From: Desulfobacterales bacterium | GTDB taxonomy: Bacteria > Desulfobacterota > Dissulfuribacteria > Dissulfuribacterales > JAMONC01 | DNA: 5,672 nt | Direction: 5' to 3' | NCBI GenBank assembly: GCA_027066725.1 | Contig: JAMONC010000346.1 | Span: 1-5,672, forward strand | Part shown: positions 1 through 5,151 of the stretch, one piece after another | Position numbering within the stretch: position 1 is the first letter of the stretch | Layout: the number at the start of each line of letters is the position of its first letter | Notes under the pieces: model-generated | The model's input: only the letters and a program-made list of their open reading frames with translations | Told to the model about the DNA's origin: nothing | Databases searched by the model: none | Program-made: the position numbers and the translations under genes

Positions 1-1142
1 TCTTCTTGGCGAATCTTTTCTCCCCCTACAGATACTGCTCCTTGTTTTATAAGCCTTCTTGCTTCAGAAGTGCTATTAAGAATACCTGCATCCTTTAAAA
101 GTTTAGGTAAAAATATCTCTCTATCTTCTTTAGAAATATTGTATACAGGGATATCATCTGGAATTCTACCTTGACTAAATTGTGCTCTAAAAGCCTCTTT
201 TGCCCTTTTGGCAGCATCATTTCCATGAAAACGTGCAACTATCTCTGAAGCAAAATCCTCTTTTACCTTTTTAGGATGAATCTTATTACATTCAATTTCA
301 TGTTTGAGCCTTCTTATTTCATCTAGATCAAGAGAACTTAAAAGCTCCATATACCTAAACATCAATTCATCTGATATGGACATTAACTTTCCAAACATCT
401 CTTTTGGAGGCTCTGTTATACCAACATAATTGCCTAAAGATTTGCTCATCTTTTGAACGCCATCTAAACCTTCTAAAAGAGGCATAGTAATAATTATTTG
501 AGGCTCTTGCCCATAATCTCTTTGAAGTTCTCTACCAACAAGGAGATTAAAGGTCTGGTCTGTTCCACCAAGCTCTACATCTGCCTTTAAAGCTACTGAA
601 TCATAACCTTGAAGCAAGGGATATAAAAATTCATGGATTGCAATCGGCTTTCTTGAAGAGAAACGCTTTTTAAAATCATCTCTTTCAAGCATTCTTGCAA
701 CAGTATATTTTGCACAAAGTTTTATAATATCAATAGGAGTCAAACTATTTAACCATTTACTATTAAATACGATCTTTGTCTTATTAGGATCTAATATTTT
801 AAAGATTTGTTCTTTATAAGTCCTAGCATTTTCTTGTACTTGTTCAGGGGTAAGGGGCTTTCTTGTCTCAGATTTACCAGTAGGATCACCAATCATACCA
901 GTAAAATCACCTATTAAAAACAAAACTTCGTGACCTAAGTCTTGAAAGTGTTTTAATTTTTGAATTAAAACTGTATGGCCTAGGTGTAGATCTGGTGCTG
1001 TTGGATCAAAACCAGCCTTTACTCTCAAAGGTTTATTTTCCTTTATTGATCTTAATAGCTTTTCTTTAAGCTCTTTTTCATCAATAATCTCTACTGTACC
1101 TCTTTTAATAAGCTCTAGCTGTTTATCTAAATCCTTTTCCAT
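1..1142 (-). CDS. tyrS: Tyrosyl-tRNA synthetase, C-terminal end cut off by the window
   Basis: Class I aminoacyl-tRNA synthetase that attaches tyrosine to tRNA-Tyr in the cytoplasm. About 380 codons are visible without a stop. The Rossmann catalytic core carries the HIGH-type signature HLGH at residues 53-56, after GFDPTAPDL. The region IGDFTGMIGDPTGKS follows at about 77-91, then LGGTDQTFN at 191-199 (tyrosine-site region) and KMSKS at 231-235. The last visible part (about 347-380) is the start of an S4 RNA-binding domain. The HLGH/KMSKS spacing and the length fit the TyrRS subgroup of roughly 400 residues, so I infer that only about 20 residues are missing. The ATG at 1142 is chosen because an in-frame TAA lies three codons upstream and an AAAGGTGG Shine-Dalgarno sequence (1155-1162) sits 12 bases ahead, a slightly long spacing. 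It lies 33 bases after the rny stop on the same strand, so co-transcription is likely. The metallophosphoesterase gene often found between rny and tyrS in related bacteria is absent. Confidence 0.96.
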   Translation of the reverse strand, partial: MEKDLDKQLELIKRGTVEIIDEKELKEKLLRSIKENKPLRVKAGFDPTAPDLHLGHTVLIQKLKHFQDLGHEVLFLIGDFTGMIGDPTGKSETRKPLTPEQVQENARTYKEQIFKILDPNKTKIVFNSKWLNSLTPIDIIKLCAKYTVARMLERDDFKKRFSSRKPIAIHEFLYPLLQGYDSVALKADVELGGTDQTFNLLVGRELQRDYGQEPQIIITMPLLEGLDGVQKMSKSLGNYVGITEPPKEMFGKLMSISDELMFRYMELLSSLDLDEIRRLKHEIECNKIHPKKVKEDFASEIVARFHGNDAAKRAKEAFRAQFSQGRIPDDIPVYNISKEDREIFLPKLLKDAGILNSTSEARRLIKQGAVSVGGEKIRQE

Positions 1143-1175
1143 TTCTACTTAATACCACCTTTAGAGACTAAGATT

Positions 1176-2738
1176 TTATTTTGCATACTCTACTGCTCGC
1201 ACTTCTCTTATAACAGTTACCCTAATCTGTCCAGGATAACTAAGCTCACTCTCTACCTTTTTAGCAACTTCTTTACTAAGAAGTACTGCTTCATCATCTG
1301 AAACCTGATCACTTTTTACCATGATCCTAATCTCACGACCTGCCTGAATTGCATAGCATTTTTGTACGCCAGGGAAAGAATGTGCAATACGCTCTAAGTC
1401 CTCAAGACGCTTTACATATGTCTCTAACATCTCACGCCTTGCACCAGGACGAGCCCCTGAAAGCGCATCTGCTGCCTGTACCAAAACTGCAAGTACTGTC
1501 TCAGGTTTTACATCTTCATGGTGGGCTGCTATTGCGTGAACTATATCTGGATGCTCTCCATACTTTTTGGCTAAATCTGCACCAATTAGTGCATGAGGAC
1601 CTTCAATTTCATGGTCAACTGCCTTTCCTATATCATGTAATAATCCTGCTCGCTTAGCTTTTTTCACATCTATACCCAATTCAGATGCCATTACACCACA
1701 CAAAAATGCCACTTCCATAGAATGCTGAAGTACATTTTGTGCATAACTTGTTCTAAATTTTAACTTACCAAGAAGCTTTATTAACTCAGGATGAATATCA
1801 TAAACCCCAACATCAAATGCAGCCTGCTCTCCTGTCTCTTTAATAGTGGTCTCCATTTCTTTTTCAACCTTTTTGACCACCTCTTCTATACGAGCAGGGT
1901 GAATTCGTCCATCTGCCACAAGCCTTTCAAGTGCAATCCTAGCGATCTCTCTTCTAACTGGATTAAAACCAGAGAGTAAAACAGCCTCAGGGGTATCATC
2001 AATTATAAGATCAACTCCTGTTGCTGCTTCAATAGCCCTTATATTTCTACCTTCTCGACCAATAATACGTCCTTTCATCTCATCAGAGGGAAGAGCTACA
2101 ACAGAAACTGTTTGCTCTGCAACAAAATCACCGGCACATCGCTGAATAGCAAGGGCAATGATCTCTTTTGCCTTTTTCTCTGCAGTTTCTTTGGTTTCAG
2201 TCTCTATACGCTTTAAAAGTTTTGCAGCGTCTTCTCTTGCCTCTTGTTCAACATTTTTTAAAAGAAGTTCTTTTGCTTGTTGCTCAGACATTCCAGCAAT
2301 TTTTTCTAATGTTTCCCTCTGCTCTTTAATTAAGAGTTCAACCTGTTTCTCTCGATTCTCCAAATCAAGTTCTTTTTCTTTTAAGCCCTTTTCTTTTTCT
2401 AAAACCTCTAGCTCTTTTGTTGAAATAAGATCTTGTTTCTTATCAAGCTGTTGCTCTTTTTGTAATAAACGCTTTTCAAGCTCTTGAAGCTCTTTTTTTC
2501 TCTCTTTAAGCTCCTTTTCAGCTTCCTGCCTAAATTGTAAAGCTTCTTCTTTAGCCTGAACTTGAATCTCTTTCTGAAGCCTTTTAGCATCAGCTTCAGC
2601 TTGTTTCTTTATACGCTCGGCCTCTTCGCGCATTGGTGTAAGCATGGCTTCTGTCTTTTTTTTGGTTAAGACATAGCCAACAACACCACCTATCAACAAT
2701 CCTATTATAATTGCAATGATTATATATAAAGATTCCAT
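1176..2738 (-). CDS. rny: Ribonuclease Y, membrane-anchored endoribonuclease
   Basis: RNase Y makes initiating endonucleolytic cuts in mRNA at the inner face of the membrane. The 520-residue product matches the usual family length. Visible in order: one N-terminal membrane helix (about 4-25), a long charged coiled coil rich in E, K and Q (about 28-200), a KH RNA-binding domain with the GxxG-type loop GRIIGREGRN (223-232), and an HD hydrolase domain. The HD metal ligands are recognisable as H339, the HD pair H368-D369 in LLHDIGK, H406-H407 and D424 in QAADALSGARPGAR. A C-terminal domain ending in AVEYAK is intact. A GTG at 2750 would add four residues, but it lies inside the Shine-Dalgarno sequence, so the ATG at 2738 is the better start. 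The gene follows a long structured leader and precedes tyrS by 33 bases. Confidence 0.97.
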   Translation of the reverse strand: MESLYIIIAIIIGLLIGGVVGYVLTKKKTEAMLTPMREEAERIKKQAEADAKRLQKEIQVQAKEEALQFRQEAEKELKERKKELQELEKRLLQKEQQLDKKQDLISTKELEVLEKEKGLKEKELDLENREKQVELLIKEQRETLEKIAGMSEQQAKELLLKNVEQEAREDAAKLLKRIETETKETAEKKAKEIIALAIQRCAGDFVAEQTVSVVALPSDEMKGRIIGREGRNIRAIEAATGVDLIIDDTPEAVLLSGFNPVRREIARIALERLVADGRIHPARIEEVVKKVEKEMETTIKETGEQAAFDVGVYDIHPELIKLLGKLKFRTSYAQNVLQHSMEVAFLCGVMASELGIDVKKAKRAGLLHDIGKAVDHEIEGPHALIGADLAKKYGEHPDIVHAIAAHHEDVKPETVLAVLVQAADALSGARPGARREMLETYVKRLEDLERIAHSFPGVQKCYAIQAGREIRIMVKSDQVSDDEAVLLSKEVAKKVESELSYPGQIRVTVIREVRAVEYAK

Positions 2739-2783
2739 GATGGGTGGCACCCCCTTTCTATATTAGGATTGCCACACCCCATC
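2739..2783 (-). promoter_or_regulatory. Hairpin at the rny start codon
   Basis: On the minus strand GATGGG (2783-2778) and TGGCA (2774-2770), separated by a three-base bulge, pair exactly with CCCATC (2744-2739) and TGCCA (2749-2745). The ATG follows at once. The 20-base loop holds most of the Shine-Dalgarno sequence. The 11 pairs put the ribosome landing site inside a hairpin. Its upstream arm is shared with two other helices of the leader (2768-2773 with 2831-2836, and 2781-2785 with 2802-2806), so the folds exclude one another. The pairing is seen directly; a regulatory role is inferred. Confidence 0.45.
2748..2756 (-). promoter_or_regulatory. rny ribosome binding site that decides the start codon
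   Basis: On the minus strand this reads AAGGGGGTG, nine positions complementary to the 3' end of 16S rRNA if one G-U pair is allowed. It ends nine bases before the ATG at 2738, good spacing. The in-frame GTG at 2750-2748 is the end of this site and so cannot easily serve as a start. Confidence 0.75.
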
Positions 2784-2882
2784 CAGCTCTATAGAGCACT
2801 TTGGATTACAGCCCGGAACGGATCCCAAAAGGCAATACCGACAGGGCCGGAAGACCCTTCCAAGGATAAAAATCCCTGACGG
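2766..2882 (-). promoter_or_regulatory. Structured 5' leader of rny
   Basis: No protein gene is visible here, but the stretch is dense in helices read best on the minus strand. Stem A pairs 2874-2882 with 2838-2846 (eight of nine pairs, one T-T mismatch). It encloses a hairpin of 2857-2863 with 2847-2853, whose two outer pairs are G-U on the minus strand but would be A-C on the plus strand. Stem B pairs GGCAAT (2831-2836) with ATTGCC (2768-2773). Inside it, hairpin C pairs 2802-2806 with 2781-2785 and then GCTC with GAGC around a TATA loop. It directly precedes the start-codon hairpin of rny. By analogy with the RNase E leader of Escherichia coli, which mediates autoregulation, it may let RNase Y sense its own level; that is inference. 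I do not recognise it as a known riboswitch class. No convincing promoter was found just upstream, only AT-rich sequence at 2891-2908. Confidence 0.5.
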
Positions 2883-2904
2883 ACCCGAGGATATATAGTT
2901 ATAT

Positions 2905-2931
2905 AAAAAATCTATGTGACCACCATAGATT
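2905..2931 (-). terminator. Terminator-like hairpin with T-run, minus strand
   Basis: On the minus strand AATCTATG (2931-2924) and CATAGATT (2916-2909) form a perfect 8-pair stem with a 7-base loop, and the T-run extends through 2910-2905. The form is that of an intrinsic terminator. The stem is poor in G+C, so efficiency is uncertain. It would end or attenuate transcripts coming from the zapB/zapA and 6S promoters before rny. The plus strand has an A-run before the stem and no T-run after it. Confidence 0.5.
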
Positions 2932-2959
2932 ATATTAGCCCTCTTTCATCCTATATATA

Positions 2960-3150
2960 TCAACAGGGAGTAAATATTCATGCAAAAAACTAGCACCTAT
3001 TTTCTCTTTCTCACCCCTGTTAAACATTTTAAAGAGTCCGTCATAAACTATGACCTAAAAAATCTTAAGTTATCGGCTAACCATAATCTTTTATGGCTGC
3101 CGTGATACGCCTTAGTCTCTCCCGCGCCCTAACGGCACTTTGAGCCATAA
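2960..3150 (-). other. Unidentified structured non-coding stretch between 6S RNA and rny
   Basis: No plausible protein gene is seen, but inverted repeats are strong. At 3074-3102 a hairpin consists of CGGC/GCCG, a small internal loop, and CCATAA/TTATGG around a four-base loop. The arm at 3091-3098 can instead pair over eight bases with AGCCATAA at 3143-3150, enclosing GCCGT/ACGGC (3099-3103 with 3132-3136). At 3040-3054 a perfect six-pair hairpin has a three-base loop. At 2960-2969 with 3014-3023 a ten-pair stem contains two G-U pairs on the minus strand that would be A-C on the plus strand, so transcription from the minus strand is favoured. The part around 3100-3145 looks G+C-rich for this genome. 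It could be a small RNA, an attenuator or a riboswitch, followed by the terminator-like hairpin near 2905. I recognise no known family. The strand of the 3074-3150 element is not settled by its own pairs. Confidence 0.4.
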
Positions 3151-3189
3151 TCCGTTTCGTTATATGTAAACCCAGACGGGGTTATAGCC

Positions 3190-3384
3190 AAAATCCCCCG
3201 CCATTGCCGTGTCAACAGGGTCCATTGAACCTGAGAAACTCAGGTGGGTGTCTCATCTGAGATGGTTTGGAAGAAGCTTTTGGCCTCTTCCGCCCCTCTC
3301 AGAGAGGAGACTCCCTTTTTTAGGGTGTTGGCTCAACAACCTGGCTGTTGACACGTACAGGGCAGGGGAAACTTGCCCTTTTTA
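3190..3384 (-). ncRNA. ssrS: 6S RNA, regulator of RNA polymerase
   Basis: 6S RNA mimics an open promoter and binds the housekeeping sigma-factor form of RNA polymerase. The minus strand folds into one long rod of the right size (about 190 bases). Outer stems pair 3361-3369 with 3194-3202 (nine pairs) and 3345-3355 with 3208-3218 (eleven pairs). After a central bubble come 3307-3315 with 3246-3254 (one mismatch), 3297-3303 with 3256-3262 (seven pairs), and an apical hairpin of 3283-3291 with 3269-3277. The 5' bubble strand contains TGAGCC. The 3' bubble strand contains a CACCTGAG...CTCAGG hairpin (3230-3244). Both recall the E. coli molecule as I remember it. Pairs 3199/3364 and 3275/3285 are G-U on the minus strand but A-C on the plus strand, which fixes the orientation. 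The position directly after zapA matches the zapA-ssrS order of E. coli. Ends are estimated from the promoter and the outer stem. Confidence 0.85.
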
Positions 3385-3390
3385 TTTTAA

Positions 3391-3419
3391 ATTATATCTT
3401 CATCTCTCCTTTTGAGCAA
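3391..3419 (-). promoter_or_regulatory. Promoter of the 6S RNA
   Basis: A perfect TATAAT lies at 3396-3391 on the minus strand, with TTGCTC (3419-3414) 17 bases upstream as a weaker -35 element sharing the TTG. Expected transcription start is near 3384, just outside the outer 6S stem. The -35 and spacer overlap the last codons of zapA, so 6S RNA can be made independently as well as by processing of the zapA transcript. Confidence 0.65.
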
Positions 3420-3705
3420 TTTCTGAATTCAACTTTATTATATTTTCGATTTTTTCAGTTAATTTAATAACATATTGCTCTAACTCATCTAGTTTTTTCT
3501 TAGTTACAACAAAATCTTTTGCTATATTCATTATCATCAACACCATAGCCTTTTGAGGAGGAAGACTATTATATAATTGCTCTTCCTCTTTTATTTTCTC
3601 TTTTATATAAGAAACTACTTCTTGCGCATCTATCTCTTTATCTTCCAAACGGAACCAATACGTTTGGCCTAATATTTCAACCTTTACATAATCATCATTA
3701 TTCAC
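3400..3705 (-). CDS. zapA: Cell division protein ZapA
   Basis: Small cytoplasmic protein that binds FtsZ and bundles its filaments in the Z ring. The 101-residue length is typical. The N-terminal part VKVEILGQTYWFRLEDKE (about 7-24) is the conserved globular FtsZ-binding section, followed by a helix with YIKEKIKEE. The pattern PPQKAMVLMIMNIAKDF (about 49-65) corresponds to the conserved P..K...L..LNIADE section. The C-terminal 35 residues form a coiled coil for dimer and tetramer assembly. The start is a GTG at 3705; no in-frame ATG exists nearby, and the nearest Shine-Dalgarno-like run, AGGGG, is about 15 bases away, so initiation may be weak or coupled to the upstream gene, which ends 24 bases before. 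The 6S RNA follows directly, and its promoter overlaps the 3' end of this gene. Confidence 0.9.
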   Translation of the reverse strand: MNNDDYVKVEILGQTYWFRLEDKEIDAQEVVSYIKEKIKEEEQLYNSLPPQKAMVLMIMNIAKDFVVTKKKLDELEQYVIKLTEKIENIIKLNSEIAQKER

Positions 3706-3729
3706 ATCAATAATTAATAACCCCTAAAT

Positions 3730-4038
3730 CTAAAATCCTTCTAGAGAAGGAGTCGTTCCTTCAGCTTGAGCCTCTTGAACTATTTCTCTATTATCTTCTG
3801 TTGTTATAGATAGCTCTTCTTCTACTTGATCAATTTTAGAGATAATAGCAGAAACTTTCTCCTTAACTGTATCTCGCTCTTTATTAAGAAGGTCAATCTC
3901 TTCCTGTAATTTTACAATTAAGGTATTCTTATTTGACAATTCCTCTTTTAATTGCCTAAGTTCCTGACACAATTTTTGGTAATTACTTAATAATACATCA
4001 ATTTTTTGTGTAAGATTTTGAATATATTCTATATCCAT
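3730..4038 (-). CDS. ZapB-like coiled-coil protein
   Basis: The 102-residue product is almost entirely one coiled coil (about 3-80), with heptad patterns such as LTQKIDVLLSNYQKLCQELR and LQEEIDLLNKERDTV, followed by an acidic, probably disordered tail ending in SLEGF. It has no signal peptide or membrane helix. Size, composition and place directly ahead of zapA agree with the ZapB-type division proteins annotated in this position in related bacteria; in E. coli ZapB is recruited to the Z ring by ZapA. Coiled coils resemble one another easily, so the assignment relies largely on context. The ATG at 4038 is preferred over a TTG two codons earlier, because AAAAGGAG ends directly at that TTG and six bases before the ATG. 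It is the first gene of the minus-strand cluster. Confidence 0.7.
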   Translation of the reverse strand: MDIEYIQNLTQKIDVLLSNYQKLCQELRQLKEELSNKNTLIVKLQEEIDLLNKERDTVKEKVSAIISKIDQVEEELSITTEDNREIVQEAQAEGTTPSLEGF

Positions 4039-4062
4039 AATCAACTCCTTTTATTATAAAAG

Positions 4063-4091
4063 ATTAAAACTTCTTTAAAGAATAAAGTCAA
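4063..4091 (-). promoter_or_regulatory. Promoter of the zapB-like/zapA cluster
   Basis: On the minus strand TTGACT (4091-4086), a 17-base spacer and TTTAAT (4068-4063) match the sigma70 consensus at five of six bases in each box. Transcription would start near 4056, giving a leader of about 18 bases with AAAAGGAG before the ATG at 4038. It lies back to back with the nagZ upstream region. Confidence 0.7.
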
Positions 4092-4145
4092 GACTTGCAT
4101 CTTTTTTAAAGCCGAATACTTTTACTATTTTATAGGAGAAATATT

Positions 4146-5141
4146 ATGAATATACCCAAAGACCTAGGAAATCTAGTCATTGCCCCTTTAGAAAGTGACA
4201 TCCTAGATGAAAAAACCGAACATTTAATTACAAGATACAATGTATGTAATTTTATTCTATTTAAAAGAAATATTAAAAATCCTACCCAATTAAAAACGCT
4301 TATTTGCGAAATAAAAAAACTATGTAAAAAGCAAGGACTAAGTACTCCTATATTTACTATAGACCAAGAAGGGGGAAAGGTCCAAAGGCTAACCCCACCT
4401 TTTTGGCCAAATACTATATCTAATCAAGAAGTAGCTAGTGAGGCAAATCCTTTTGATAAATTAATAGATCAAGCAACAAATGTTATTAATATACTTAAAC
4501 CTTTAGGTATAAATTTAAACTTGGCACCAGTCTTAGATATTGCTTCAGTAAAGTGTAACGAAGTCCTTTTAGGACGCTGTTATGGAGGAGATGAAGAAAA
4601 GGTATCAATCCTTGGGGCAATGTATATAAAAATATTTAATGAAAGTGGGCTTCTTTGCTGTGCAAAACACTTCCCCGGTATAGGAGCAGTAAATAAAGAC
4701 CCCCACAAAGAAATCCCGATAGTTAAACTTGATATCAAAGAACTTAAACGTCATCTACTGCCTTTTATAACTGCTATTAAATCAAATGCGGCATGTATTA
4801 TGACTTCACATGTTATTTACCCTCATTTAGATAAAAAAATAGCCACTTATTCATATAATATTTCAACTATTCTGCTTAGAAACATCCTTGGCTTTAAAGG
4901 TGTACTTATAACAGATGATATGGAAATGAAAGGAACAGGAGAAGAAGACATTTCTACTAAAAGCCTAAAAGCCTTTATGGCAGGACATGACCTAATACTT
5001 TTAGGACACTCACCCGAAAAAGTTGAAGAAATATTAGAATATTTTTATAAAAAATTTGATGATTCCTCTTTTAATAAAAGGGTGTCTAGCGCGCTAATAA
5101 GAATTAAGACTATAAAGGCAAAATTAATTAATAGCTTTTAA
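4146..5141 (+). CDS. nagZ: Beta-N-acetylglucosaminidase, glycoside hydrolase family 3 (NagZ type)
   Basis: Family 3 enzyme that removes N-acetylglucosamine from muropeptides during cell-wall recycling. The 331 residues fit the single-domain NagZ type, and the lack of a signal peptide suggests cytoplasmic action. Family marks: IDQEGGKVQRL (72-82), NLAPVLDI (125-132), RCYGGD (144-149), KHFPGIG (174-180) followed by D185-P-H187, MTSH (219-222), and ITDDMEM (255-261). By family knowledge D257 is the nucleophile, and the Asp-His pair D185/H187 on the mobile loop supplies acid/base catalysis. The start ATG follows TAGGAG with seven bases between. A weak promoter could be TTGCAT (4095-4100) with TACTTT (4117-4122), spacing 16; I do not rely on it. 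It is divergent from the zapB-like gene and overlaps the convergent DUF166 gene by 14 bases. I see no other recycling gene in the window, so the exact substrate is inferred. Confidence 0.9.
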   Translation: MNIPKDLGNLVIAPLESDILDEKTEHLITRYNVCNFILFKRNIKNPTQLKTLICEIKKLCKKQGLSTPIFTIDQEGGKVQRLTPPFWPNTISNQEVASEANPFDKLIDQATNVINILKPLGINLNLAPVLDIASVKCNEVLLGRCYGGDEEKVSILGAMYIKIFNESGLLCCAKHFPGIGAVNKDPHKEIPIVKLDIKELKRHLLPFITAIKSNAACIMTSHVIYPHLDKKIATYSYNISTILLRNILGFKGVLITDDMEMKGTGEEDISTKSLKAFMAGHDLILLGHSPEKVEEILEYFYKKFDDSSFNKRVSSALIRIKTIKAKLINSF

Positions 5142-5151
5142 TGCCTTTTTT
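5114..5151 (+). terminator. Probable intrinsic terminator of nagZ
   Basis: AAAGGCA (5114-5120) pairs with TGCCTTT (5142-5148), and the T-run spans 5146-5151. The 21-base interior is AT-rich and can pair further. The hairpin spans both stop codons of the convergent genes. The opposite strand has only three T after the stem, so it is a weaker stop for the DUF166 gene. Confidence 0.5.

Noticed and set aside
1349..2487. Several plus-strand open frames of 60-110 codons opposite rny.
   Set aside because: They are antisense shadows of the intact RNase Y gene; their Ser/Phe- or Leu/His-rich composition reflects the complement of its coiled-coil codons.
2408..2590. Minus-strand 60-codon open frame very rich in lysine.
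   Set aside because: It is a shifted frame of the RNase Y coiled-coil region; the true frame is uninterrupted and has all family motifs.
2748..2750. GTG as the rny start codon.
   Set aside because: It is part of the Shine-Dalgarno sequence. The ATG at 2738 has proper spacing and gives the family length of 520 residues.
2821..2890. Resemblance of ACAGGGCCGGAAG on the plus strand to the signal recognition particle RNA core.
   Set aside because: The remaining conserved loop bases are missing, and the fold is better explained as rny leader stems on the minus strand with G-U pairs.
3360..3388. Plus-strand terminator-like hairpin: seven-pair stem GGGCAGG/CTTGCCC followed by five T and more AT.
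   Set aside because: Its bases belong to the outer 6S stem and the 5' end of the minus-strand 6S RNA. No plus-strand gene precedes it, and the weak pairs of the rod favour the minus strand. It could still stop stray plus-strand transcription.
2751..3390. Possibility of tmRNA, RNase P RNA or a tRNA in the non-coding block.
   Set aside because: I found no T-arm with acceptor stem and CCA, no RNase P core sequence, and no tmRNA tag reading frame on either strand.
3209..3415. Plus-strand open frame of 68 codons.
   Set aside because: It lies wholly across the 6S RNA and the zapA end, has no recognisable domain, and its sequence is explained by the RNA helices.
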